Origin: Gammaproteobacteria bacterium
GTDB lineage: Bacteria; Pseudomonadota; Gammaproteobacteria; Pseudomonadales; Pseudohongiellaceae
DNA length: 14,727 bases
NCBI GenBank assembly: GCA_003556835.1
Contig: PWQG01000176.1
Span: 1-14,727, forward strand
Direction: 5' to 3'
Positions 1-6,841 of this stretch are shown here, piece by piece. The notes beneath the pieces are model-generated. The model ran no database searches, was not told the DNA's origin, and worked only from the letters and a program-made list of their open reading frames with translations. Both the position numbers and the translations under genes were made by a program. Positions within the stretch are counted from its first letter, which is position 1; each line of letters opens with the position of its first letter.

Positions 1-120
1 CGAGAGCTGGGGATTGATTACGCCCAGGGTTAAACCATCGCCAAATACATCGAAAGTGAAGAGGTATTGAAAGCGGTGCGAGAGCTGGGGATTGATTACG
101 CCCAGGGTTATTTCATCGCC
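1..120 (+). repeat. Offset-78 direct duplication (copies 1-42 and 79-120)
   Basis: Bases 1-32 are identical to 79-110. Extended to 42 bases, the two copies differ only at 33-35 (AAC against TTT at 111-113). The offset is 78 bases, exactly 26 codons, so both copies are read in the same frame. The first copy runs into TAA. This could be a real tandem duplication that truncates the EAL protein, or a spurious join at a contig end through the short shared GGGTTA. Confidence 0.8.
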
Positions 121-150
121 CGTCCCCGGGACATCGATACCATTTTCTGA
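1..150 (+). CDS. C-terminal fragment of an EAL-domain protein, interrupted by an in-frame TAA
   Basis: Frame 1 from base 34 to the TGA at 148-150 translates to a peptide beginning TIAKYIESEEV and continuing RELGIDYAQGYFIARP. This is the typical last part of EAL domains (cyclic-di-GMP phosphodiesterase family), where an E.VE.eeV segment is followed by the DYAQGY.....P signature. The rest of the protein would lie left of the window. The codon just before TIAK is TAA (31-33), where EAL proteins normally have Lys or Arg after Gly-Leu. Bases 1-30 repeat the RELGIDYAQG coding segment, so the reading frame is broken by a duplication or an assembly join. Family membership is well supported by the motif; catalytic activity cannot be judged from 38 residues. 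The gene is convergent with the permease ending at 174. Confidence 0.7.
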
Positions 151-157
151 ATCCCCG

Positions 158-170
158 CCCTGCCCCAGGG
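158..170. terminator. Small GC-rich dyad between convergent genes (weak terminator candidate)
   Basis: CCCTG (158-162) and CAGGG (166-170) pair around a CCC loop in the 23-bp gap between two convergent stop codons (148-150 and 174-176). The position suits a bidirectional terminator. The stem is only 5 bp and no T-tract follows on either strand, so the call is weak. Confidence 0.2.
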
Positions 171-173
171 ATC

Positions 174-2123
174 CTAGAGGGGCCAGACCAGCAGCAGCAC
201 TGGTACACTTACTGCCACGACCAGGACTTCCACTGGCACGCCCAGGCGCCAGTAGTCACTGAACTTGAATCCTCCGGGCCCCAGGATCAGGGTATTGTTC
301 TGATGCCCGATGGGAGTCAGAAAGGCGCAGGAGGCACCAATGGCCACGGCCATCAGGAAGGAATCAGGGTTCACGTCCAGTTGCAAGGCGATACTGATCG
401 CCAGAGGACACATGACTGCCGCCGTGGCCGCATTGTTCATGAAATCCGACAAGGTCATGGTCAGAATCAGGATAAGAGCCAAGGCAATCACCGGGTGTCC
501 CTGAGCCACAGTTCCCAATAATGCCGTGGCGAGCAGATCAGCGGTTCCTGTATCGGCCATGGCGCCAGCCACCGGCAAAAGGGCCGCAAGCAGGATGATC
601 ACCGGCCAATCCACTGCGGTGTACACCGATCTCGGCGGCACGATCCGCAGTGCCATATAAACCAGCACAGCCGTTGCAAATGCAATAGCCACGGGCAAGA
701 CACCGAATGCCGTCAGCCCGATTGCCGCGAGGAATATCCCCCCAGACGTCAGGGCCTGCCCCTTGACCGGCACGCGAATGTCCCGCTGCGCCAGTGGCAC
801 ACTGCCATAATCGGAAGCAAAGCTGGACACCGCCTCGGGAACTCCCTGCATCAGGATCACATCCCCAGCCTGCAGCGCGGTCGAACGCAGTCGTTTGACG
901 GAGCGGCGGCCCTGTCGGGAAACGGCCAGCAGATTGATACCGTAGCGGGTGCGCAGTTCAATATCAGTGGCCGTCCGGCCCACCAGGGCCGAACCCGGCA
1001 TCACGACCAGTTCCTGCAATACCAGTTCATCAGCACGGGAAGAAGACTTTTTCTCCTCTTTCCCATCGTCTTCGACGTCCCCGTTTCCAGACTCACTCCT
1101 ATCAGGCTTCACCGCTTCAAGCCGCTTCGCATCCGTTTTGCGCTTGCTGGACCGAACCTCCCTGGGTGAATCAGTGTCAGGTTCCTCGGACGCTACGTCC
1201 GCTCCTTCCTCTTCGACGTCGCTTTCCTCATCAAGCACTTCCTCTTCCAGTTTCAAGCCCAGACTGGACAGTGCCGCTCCCAGGGTCTCGGGGTCGGCCT
1301 CAATGACCAGAATGTCATCATCGCGCAATACCCGCCGCGGATACGGAGCGATCACCCGGACCTCCCGGCGCACCAGACCAACAATCTGCGCATCGGACTT
1401 GTCCAGGATCACCTCAACCTCGCGCAGTGTCTTACCCACTCCCTTGCTATCAGGTGTGATCCGCACTTCGGTCAGGTATTTACCGGTATCAAAACTGACC
1501 CCTTCAGCCTGCTTGCGCACCGGCACCAGGCGCCAGCCGATCAAGCCAACGAACAGGACACCCACCACGGCAATGGACAAACCGACTGGCGTGAAATCGA
1601 ACATGCCGTAATGGCCCATGCCCGCGGTTTCCCGATAACCGGAGACGATAAGATTGGGGGGAGTGCCGATCAGGGTGGTGGTGCCGCCAAGGATGGAACC
1701 GAAGGCCAGCGGCATGAGTACGCGGCCCGGCGGTAAACCCTGGCGATCCGCAATCTGCACCGCAACAGGCATCAGGAGCGCCAATGCTCCCACATTGTTC
1801 ATGAAGCCTGACAGGGCGGCCGCCAAAGCCGTCAGGCTAAAGATACTGAGCGTGTCGCCCGCCTTGGACGGCAGGGCGTTCTGAACCAGCAGATCAACCG
1901 CACCAGTGCGCTGCAGGCCGTAGCTCAACACCAGCACACAAGCCACCGTGATCACGGCCGGATGGCCAAAGCCGGCGAAGGCCTCACCACCCGGCACCAG
2001 GCCCGCAAAGACACAGGCCAGAAGAGCACCGCCCGCCACCATGTCATGGCGCCAGCGGCCCCAGATGAACATGGCCATCGCGGTGACAAGAATGGCCAGT
2101 ATGATGGCCTGATCAAAGGTCAT
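174..2123 (-). CDS. SLC13/DASS-family permease with two RCK_C (TrkA-C) domains and a charged linker
   Basis: This 649-residue inner-membrane protein is probably an anion or organic-acid permease of the SLC13 superfamily; the substrate is unknown. The N-terminal membrane half (about 1-200) carries the motifs GFGHPAVITV (51-60), SGFMNN (105-110) and GTPPNLIVSG (153-162). The C-terminal half (about 455-649) repeats the scheme with DFMNN (560-564) and PIGHQNNTLILGPGG (604-618). Two RCK_C-like domains lie between them, at about 216-283 and 367-437, as in E. coli YfbS-type proteins. Residues 292-364 form a hydrophilic, strongly acidic then mixed-charge linker that is not expected in the family. The ATG lies 5 nt after the stop of the DUF336 gene, with a GGAG 11 nt upstream that overlaps that gene's end, so the two are probably co-transcribed. 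It is a clear paralogue of the permease at 2728-5082. Confidence 0.9.
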   Translation of the reverse strand: MTFDQAIILAILVTAMAMFIWGRWRHDMVAGGALLACVFAGLVPGGEAFAGFGHPAVITVACVLVLSYGLQRTGAVDLLVQNALPSKAGDTLSIFSLTALAAALSGFMNNVGALALLMPVAVQIADRQGLPPGRVLMPLAFGSILGGTTTLIGTPPNLIVSGYRETAGMGHYGMFDFTPVGLSIAVVGVLFVGLIGWRLVPVRKQAEGVSFDTGKYLTEVRITPDSKGVGKTLREVEVILDKSDAQIVGLVRREVRVIAPYPRRVLRDDDILVIEADPETLGAALSSLGLKLEEEVLDEESDVEEEGADVASEEPDTDSPREVRSSKRKTDAKRLEAVKPDRSESGNGDVEDDGKEEKKSSSRADELVLQELVVMPGSALVGRTATDIELRTRYGINLLAVSRQGRRSVKRLRSTALQAGDVILMQGVPEAVSSFASDYGSVPLAQRDIRVPVKGQALTSGGIFLAAIGLTAFGVLPVAIAFATAVLVYMALRIVPPRSVYTAVDWPVIILLAALLPVAGAMADTGTADLLATALLGTVAQGHPVIALALILILTMTLSDFMNNAATAAVMCPLAISIALQLDVNPDSFLMAVAIGASCAFLTPIGHQNNTLILGPGGFKFSDYWRLGVPVEVLVVAVSVPVLLLVWPL

Positions 2124-2128
2124 GCAGC

Positions 2129-2617
2129 TTACTGCTCCAGGGCGTCCACACCTGCCTGGGCTATCCGGGCGTCATTCTCTGCCGCCACGCCGGACACACC
2201 GACCGCACCGAGCACCTGACCATCCGCGGTGATCGGCACTGCACCATCAAGCAGAACCAGGTCCGAGGATACGGACAGGAATGCCTGACGGTTCGGCACC
2301 ATATTCTGGAACACCTGCGACGGCGCACCAAAGCCGGCTGAAGTGCGTGCCTTACCGATGGCGATGTCGACGGTCGCCGTATTGGCGCCTTCCAGACGTT
2401 TGAGCTGCAGCAGATGTCCTCCGGCATCAACCACCGCTATGGTCACATTCCAGCCATTGGCCTGTGCCTCGGCCTGTGCGGCCGCCATGATGCCGTCCAC
2501 CGCTTCGGCGGTCAGGCGCTTGCCGTCGGCCAGTTGCGCATTGACCGAGCCGGCCATCAAAGTGAAGGACATGAGGAAAATGAACGTCGCTACGGATTTC
2601 TGTGCCAAATGTCTCAC
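2129..2617 (-). CDS. Exported DUF336 (HbpS/GlcG-like) protein
   Basis: With the GTG start at 2617-2615 this is 162 aa. That start is chosen because AAGGAGGT (2630-2623) sits 5 nt upstream, and because it puts a hydrophobic signal peptide (FIFLMSFTLMAGSVNA, about 12-27) near the N-terminus with likely cleavage after VNA27. The mature part matches the DUF336 family: VTIAVVDAGGHLLQLKR (58-74), a KART segment (89-92), and LVLLDGAVPI then GQVLGAVGVSG (120-143). Family members include the haem-binding HbpS of Streptomyces and the glycolate-operon protein GlcG, so periplasmic small-molecule or haem binding is possible but not shown. It has its own promoter candidate at 2660-2688 and leads the permease gene 5 nt downstream, which suggests a shared role. 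A longer in-frame ORF reaching 2677 exists, but it lacks the ribosome site and would bury the signal peptide. Confidence 0.88.
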   Translation of the reverse strand: MRHLAQKSVATFIFLMSFTLMAGSVNAQLADGKRLTAEAVDGIMAAAQAEAQANGWNVTIAVVDAGGHLLQLKRLEGANTATVDIAIGKARTSAGFGAPSQVFQNMVPNRQAFLSVSSDLVLLDGAVPITADGQVLGAVGVSGVAAENDARIAQAGVDALEQ

Positions 2618-2630
2618 TGGACACCTCCTT
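2615..2630 (-). promoter_or_regulatory. Strong Shine-Dalgarno and GTG start deciding the DUF336 start
   Basis: On the minus strand AAGGAGGT (2630-2623) is followed by five bases and then GTG (2617-2615). This is the best ribosome-binding site seen in the window. It fixes the start 20 codons downstream of the longest in-frame ATG. Confidence 0.75.
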
Positions 2631-2659
2631 GAATTTGATCGGTGGATGATACACGGGCC

Positions 2660-2688
2660 ATTAGACACCATGGCCATGAGTCGGGCAA
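2660..2688 (-). promoter_or_regulatory. Sigma70-like promoter for the DUF336-permease pair
   Basis: On the minus strand TTGCCC (2688-2683, 4/6 of the -35 consensus) and TCTAAT (2665-2660, 5/6 of the -10) are separated by exactly 17 bases. Initiation would fall near 2653, leaving a leader of about 36 nt that contains the Shine-Dalgarno. The spacer holds a perfect 10-bp palindrome, CATGGCCATG (2669-2678), which could be a repressor site. This promoter would make the pair independent of the upstream permease gene. Confidence 0.5.
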
Positions 2689-2727
2689 GACTCCCGCAGG
2701 ACTGTCATGGAATCATTCCCCGTTGGC

Positions 2728-5082
2728 CTATGGATGAAGCGGCCAGACCAGCGGCACCAGTATCGCCGCCACAATGAAAACCAGAATGGTCAGCGGCAGG
2801 CCCAACTTGAGGAAATCGGTAAAGCGATACGCACCGGGACCCATCACCAGCACATTGGCCGGATGGGAAACCGGGCTGGCCACACTGGCGGCGGCAGCAA
2901 TAGCTATGGCCATCATGGCCGCCTGGGGCGCCACCGCCAGAGTGGCCGAGAGAGACAGCGCAATGGGTGCCATCAAGACCACGAGCACCACGGTGGGCAC
3001 GATGATGGTGCCCAACACCGTCAGCATGTAAAGTCCGGCAATACTCACCCAGGGGTCATACTCACCAGTGAAGCCCAGCATGAGTCCCGACAGGTACTGC
3101 GCCGTGCCCGTCGACTGCATCGCCAGACCCAGCGGCATCATGCCGGCAATGAGGAAAATCGAGCGCCAGTGAATCGCCTTGTAGGCATCTTCCATGGTCA
3201 GGCAACGCGTCAGCACCATGAGCGCCGCACCAAGGATTGCAGAAATGTAGATGGGAAGCAGACCGGTCATGGTCAGCAGGACCACGGTCAGCATCAGACC
3301 AGCAGCCAATGGAGCCTTGCTGGTGTCCGTATCCGGGACACTGACCGGATTGAGAATGATCAGATCGGCGTTGTCGTTCAACCGCGCCAGCTGTTTCAGC
3401 GGTCCCACCAGCAGCAGCGCATCACCGCGCTGCAGCACAAACTCCTTCAGACCCGAACGGTAGGAGCGCTCGCCCCGCCATACCGCGGCAGTTTCCACCT
3501 GGTAAGTGTCCCGCAATTTCAGATCGGCCACCGTCTTGCCGTTCAGGGGGGTGTGCGGGTGGATGGTGGCCTCCACCATGTCAATCTTGCCCTGATCGAA
3601 TACACGCAGATATGGCGTCGCGTCATCCAGTATCTGCAGCTGCTGCAGACCCCGCAACATGTCGAAGTCTTCCATCCGACCCTGCACCAGCAGCAGGTCA
3701 CCCCCTTCAATGGTCTGCTCCGGAGGCAAGGGCCTGAGAAAGTCACCGTCACGGAAAATCGCCATGAGCCTGAAATCGAAGGCCTTGCCGAGGCGTGATT
3801 CTCCCACTGTCCGGCCAGTCAACGCCGCATCACGGGGCACCCGCATCACCAGCAGGCGTTCATCCAACTGGTACAGCTCCTGGACCTTGTCCGGCTTCAG
3901 CGCTTCGGCATCCAGGTGCTCATAACGGTCACGAAGGGCCGCAATCGCTTTTTCGTCCGCCTGGATCAACAGCCGATCACCGGCTGCAAGCGGATGCTCA
4001 CTGAGATGGGTACGCTTCACTCCCTTGTCATTGCGAATGGCCAGCAACCAGGCACCATAGCGTTGATAGAAATCACCTGGCGCCACCGTGACACCCAGCA
4101 CCGGTGACTGCTCACTGAGCGTAACCTCGTACAGGGTGGCTCCCTCCAACAGTTTTTCATGCAGGATCGGGGCTTCGCGTTCAATGGACAACTGACTCCA
4201 TTGTCTCAGGATATTGAAGCGGTCGAGTCGGCCCTGGGCCAGCAGGGTGTCACCCGCCTGCAACCGGGTGGAGGCTGAAGGCAGGGCACGCGTCTGTCCA
4301 GCGCGGGTCAGTGCCACAATCATCAGGCCGGCCGCACTGGTCAGGCCGGTATCGGCAATACGCTTGTTGATCAGCAGGGAATCGTCCGTCACCCGTACGG
4401 CAAAAATGCGCTCTTCCAGGCCATACATGGCACGCAGATCACGACTCTGTTCACGGCGGGACATTGGATCGCGCTGTGGCAACAGATGACGCCCGACAAG
4501 CGCCATGAACAGGGTGCCCACCAACAGGATCGGTACACCCACCGGAGCGAAGTCCAGGAAACCGAATCCCGCTTCACCGGCGTCGACCAGCGCGGTACTG
4601 ACCAGCAGGTTCGGGGCCGTACCGATCAGTGTCAGAGCCCCGCCCAGCAGACATCCGAAGGCCATGGGCATCAGCAGACGGGACGGGGCAAGCGCAGACT
4701 GCCTGGCCACCCCGACCACAACCGGCAACAGGAGCGCGGCAACACCGATATTGTTCATGAACCCGGAGAGCACTCCGGCCAGCAGCATGATGGCCACGAT
4801 CAGCGCGACCTCCCCACTGCCGGCCACGGCAATCACCCGGCGCCCCAGGGCATCGGCAATGCCGGCACGTGTCAATCCTTCACTGAGTATGAACATCGAC
4901 CAGACCGTGATCACGGCCGGGTGGCTGAATCCGGAGATGGCCTGCTCGGTGCCGACCAGACCGGTGATGGCCAACACACAGAGGACCAGCAGCGCCACAA
5001 GGTCCATCCGCACCCAGTCGGTGGCGAACAGCAGCATCGCCACCCCTAGGATGATCAACACCATGGCAATCTCTGTGGTCAC
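2728..5082 (-). CDS. SLC13-family permease with four RCK_C (TrkA-C) domains
   Basis: This 784-residue inner-membrane transporter belongs to the SLC13/DASS superfamily; the substrate is unknown. The first membrane half (about 1-202) has GFSHPAVITV (51-60), SGFMNN (106-111) and TLIGTAPNLL (151-160). Four consecutive RCK_C-like domains follow at about 224-298, 315-388, 407-482 and 499-574, each ending in a pattern like LQAGDTLLAQG, against two in the neighbouring paralogue. The second membrane half covers about 590-784. There, the Asn-Asn expected in the second re-entrant motif is replaced by Pro696-Thr697, and the final loop reads SHPANVLVMGPG (739-750), so the second half is atypical. The start is GTG (5082-5080) with AGGGA 7-8 nt upstream; an in-frame ATG lies six codons further in. 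It is divergent from the serine-hydrolase gene and lies upstream of the DUF336-permease pair. Confidence 0.9.
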   Translation of the reverse strand: MTTEIAMVLIILGVAMLLFATDWVRMDLVALLVLCVLAITGLVGTEQAISGFSHPAVITVWSMFILSEGLTRAGIADALGRRVIAVAGSGEVALIVAIMLLAGVLSGFMNNIGVAALLLPVVVGVARQSALAPSRLLMPMAFGCLLGGALTLIGTAPNLLVSTALVDAGEAGFGFLDFAPVGVPILLVGTLFMALVGRHLLPQRDPMSRREQSRDLRAMYGLEERIFAVRVTDDSLLINKRIADTGLTSAAGLMIVALTRAGQTRALPSASTRLQAGDTLLAQGRLDRFNILRQWSQLSIEREAPILHEKLLEGATLYEVTLSEQSPVLGVTVAPGDFYQRYGAWLLAIRNDKGVKRTHLSEHPLAAGDRLLIQADEKAIAALRDRYEHLDAEALKPDKVQELYQLDERLLVMRVPRDAALTGRTVGESRLGKAFDFRLMAIFRDGDFLRPLPPEQTIEGGDLLLVQGRMEDFDMLRGLQQLQILDDATPYLRVFDQGKIDMVEATIHPHTPLNGKTVADLKLRDTYQVETAAVWRGERSYRSGLKEFVLQRGDALLLVGPLKQLARLNDNADLIILNPVSVPDTDTSKAPLAAGLMLTVVLLTMTGLLPIYISAILGAALMVLTRCLTMEDAYKAIHWRSIFLIAGMMPLGLAMQSTGTAQYLSGLMLGFTGEYDPWVSIAGLYMLTVLGTIIVPTVVLVVLMAPIALSLSATLAVAPQAAMMAIAIAAAASVASPVSHPANVLVMGPGAYRFTDFLKLGLPLTILVFIVAAILVPLVWPLHP

Positions 5083-5240
5083 TGCGGCTTCCCTGTTGAC
5101 ACCGTATCCGTATGCTCCATATGGCCCGATATTCCCATCAATACAGCATAAACCAGGCGCTTATGCAATCGGCACGGCCCGGGCAGAGCAGCGCAAAAGA
5201 GTCGCTTTGCCAATCCCGGGCATTGCTTTAAACTGAAGCC
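5083..5240. promoter_or_regulatory. Divergent intergenic region with an operator-like dyad at 5146-5166
   Basis: These 158 bases separate two divergent start codons and must hold promoters for both genes. A dyad GCATAA (5146-5151), nine bases, then TTATGC (5161-5166) has operator-like spacing and lies near the middle. A further 8-bp palindrome CCATATGG (5117-5124) lies on the permease side. No good -35/-10 pair was found for the minus-strand permease gene. Confidence 0.35.
5207..5234 (+). promoter_or_regulatory. Candidate promoter abutting the serine-hydrolase start
   Basis: TTGCCA (5207-5212, 5/6 of the -35) and TAAACT (5229-5234, 4/6 of the -10) are spaced by 16 bases. Initiation would fall about at the ATG (5241), so the transcript would have almost no leader. 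This agrees with the lack of a Shine-Dalgarno but is unproven. Confidence 0.25.
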
Positions 5241-6728
5241 ATGACAACAGACAGCACCCCAACGTCCATCCATGACCGGCTCTCTTTGCTGGCACCACTC
5301 ACCCTCGGTGTATTGACATTGATGAGCGCCTGCACATCGGAAGAAGACACGGCCACCATTGATGAGCCCACCCCGATTCAACAGGAACCGGTCGCCAGCG
5401 CAGAGATGACGCCGGAAACCCGGATCATGCTGGGGAGCGCGGCCAAGCGCCTCTGTTCTTCGGTTTTTGTTTCCGGCCGGAATCGTGAGGATGTGATGGC
5501 CGAAGAACTGGCCAACCCCGACCTTGATGCCGTCGAATTTCTTATCGAGACCGACACGGCCACTGCACGCCTGGACGATCGCTTTGTGCAGGCCCTGTTC
5601 CGCCCCCGGATCGGTTGCACCCTGATCAATGATCGCAGTGTGCGCGAGCTTCGAGCGGAATACGACTCCCTGCGCATTGCTGCGCATGAGCTGGCCAACA
5701 GTGACCGGGACTGGCCGCACGGCAGCCGGGTGTCCATGCCGGGCAATATTCCCGGCATGGATCTGAACGAAATCAACAGTGCGGTCACACGGGCATTTTT
5801 TGATATCGAACCGGAGCAGGACATCCGCACCCGGGCGGTCATCATCGTGCACGAGGGACGCATCATCGCCGAACGGTACGCACCCGGCTGGTATCCCGAC
5901 ATTCCCCAGCTCGGCTGGTCCATGGCCAAGACTGTCACTGCCGCCCTCACCGCGCAGCTGGAACAGGATGGCCTGCTGGATATCCAGGCACCCGCGCCGG
6001 TACCCGAATGGGAGGCGCCGGATGACCCGCGAGGCGCGATCACCACCCATCAGCTGTTGCAGATGAACAGCGGGCTCGACTTCTCCGAGGTGTACACGGC
6101 CGGCTCCATGTCCGATGTGATCCGCATGCTGTATACCACCGGCAACACAGGCGCCTTTGCTGCGGAACAGGAACTGGCACATCCTCCCGGCACACACTGG
6201 TCCTATGCCAGCGGCACGACCAATATCCTTTCACGCATGCAGCGCCAGCTGTTCGATGAATGGCATGATTACCTGAATTATGCGCATGAACAGCTTTTCG
6301 TTCCGCTGGGCATGCAATCGGCCATCCTGGAACCCGATGAAAGCGGCACCTATGTAGGCTCTTCCTATATGTACGCAACACCGCGGGATTGGGCCCGGTT
6401 CGGCCTGCTCTATCTGCAGGACGGCATCTGGAATGGCGAGCGCCTGCTCCCGGAGGGTTGGGTGGAGTACAGCACCCGTCCCGTGGAATCGGCGGCGCGG
6501 GGCAATTATGGTGCCCAGGTCTGGCTCAACGCGGGTGCCCCGGACAATCCGCAGGACCGCCCCTTCCCGCAATTGCCAACGGATATGGTGTATCTGTCGG
6601 GTTTTGAAGGCCAGAACATCCTGCTGTTCCCGGAACACGACCTGATGGTATTGCGTATGGGACTGACCACCAGCGGCCCGCGACCGGTCTGGGAGCTGGC
6701 AGAAGCCGTGCTGGCCGCCATGGATTGA
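5241..6728 (+). CDS. Serine-hydrolase lipoprotein, beta-lactamase/S12 (class C-like) family
   Basis: This 495-residue protein has a lipoprotein signal: a hydrophobic stretch from L14 leads to the lipobox LMSAC with Cys31 as lipidation site, so it is an envelope lipoprotein. The catalytic domain (about 185-495) has the SxxK motif SMAK (Ser227, Lys230), a Tyr motif YAS (322-324), and, where the third KTG/HTG-type motif is expected, SGFEGQNILLFPEHDLMV (453-470). That variant recalls 6-aminohexanoate-dimer-hydrolase and esterase-like members rather than true beta-lactamases. An N-terminal domain (about 55-180) contains Cys72 and Cys126, which could form a disulfide. The substrate is unknown; an ester, amide or peptidoglycan-like peptide is possible. 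No Shine-Dalgarno precedes the ATG, but the start is needed for a workable signal peptide. It is divergent from the SLC13 permease and 113 nt upstream of the TAXI-TRAP pair. Confidence 0.88.
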   Translation: MTTDSTPTSIHDRLSLLAPLTLGVLTLMSACTSEEDTATIDEPTPIQQEPVASAEMTPETRIMLGSAAKRLCSSVFVSGRNREDVMAEELANPDLDAVEFLIETDTATARLDDRFVQALFRPRIGCTLINDRSVRELRAEYDSLRIAAHELANSDRDWPHGSRVSMPGNIPGMDLNEINSAVTRAFFDIEPEQDIRTRAVIIVHEGRIIAERYAPGWYPDIPQLGWSMAKTVTAALTAQLEQDGLLDIQAPAPVPEWEAPDDPRGAITTHQLLQMNSGLDFSEVYTAGSMSDVIRMLYTTGNTGAFAAEQELAHPPGTHWSYASGTTNILSRMQRQLFDEWHDYLNYAHEQLFVPLGMQSAILEPDESGTYVGSSYMYATPRDWARFGLLYLQDGIWNGERLLPEGWVEYSTRPVESAARGNYGAQVWLNAGAPDNPQDRPFPQLPTDMVYLSGFEGQNILLFPEHDLMVLRMGLTTSGPRPVWELAEAVLAAMD

Positions 6729-6730
6729 GC

Positions 6731-6779
6731 CCGGCAGGCAAATATGTTTATATCAGCCCCCGTTGTGCTTGCCTGGCGG
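6731..6779 (+). repeat. Imperfect 11-bp inverted repeat after the serine-hydrolase gene
   Basis: CCGGCAGGCAA (6731-6741) pairs with TTGCCTGGCGG (6769-6779) at 10 of 11 positions around a 27-nt loop. It starts two bases after the stop codon. There is no T-tract, so it may be a stabilising or weakly terminating hairpin, or an operator for the downstream TRAP genes. Confidence 0.35.
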
Positions 6780-6802
6780 AGTACCGAGCGGGCAGCGGGG
6801 CA

Positions 6803-6811
6803 TGACATAAT
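6803..6811 (+). promoter_or_regulatory. Extended -10 promoter candidate for the TAXI-TRAP genes
   Basis: TGACATAAT (6803-6811) fits an extended -10 element (TG, one base, then 5/6 of TATAAT). No convincing -35 lies 16-18 bases upstream, which extended -10 promoters can tolerate. The predicted start near 6818 gives a leader of about 24 nt before the ATG at 6842. Confidence 0.35.
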
Positions 6812-6841
6812 GACAAAAACGGGGATGGGGACCACTGGCCA

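Noticed and set aside
949..1611. A 220-codon plus-strand ORF rich in Ser
   Set aside because: It is the antisense image of the SLC13 permease. The Ser and Thr runs come from reading the acidic linker backwards, and the sense frame has clear family motifs.
2618..2677. N-terminal extension of the DUF336 ORF to an upstream ATG
   Set aside because: The added 20 residues overlap the Shine-Dalgarno and would put the signal peptide more than 30 residues in. The GTG at 2617 has an ideal ribosome site.
2709..2719. Short palindrome GGAATCATTCC near the end of the larger permease gene's 3' flank
   Set aside because: With 5-bp arms and a 1-nt centre it cannot form a hairpin, and no link to a promoter was seen; it is probably chance.
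2707..3798. A 363-codon plus-strand ORF rich in His, Gln and Arg
   Set aside because: It is antisense to the four-RCK_C permease, has no recognisable domain and has a composition typical of shadow frames in GC-rich DNA.
5079..6197. A 372-codon minus-strand ORF
   Set aside because: It runs opposite the serine-hydrolase gene, spans the divergent promoter region, and lacks any motif or ribosome site.
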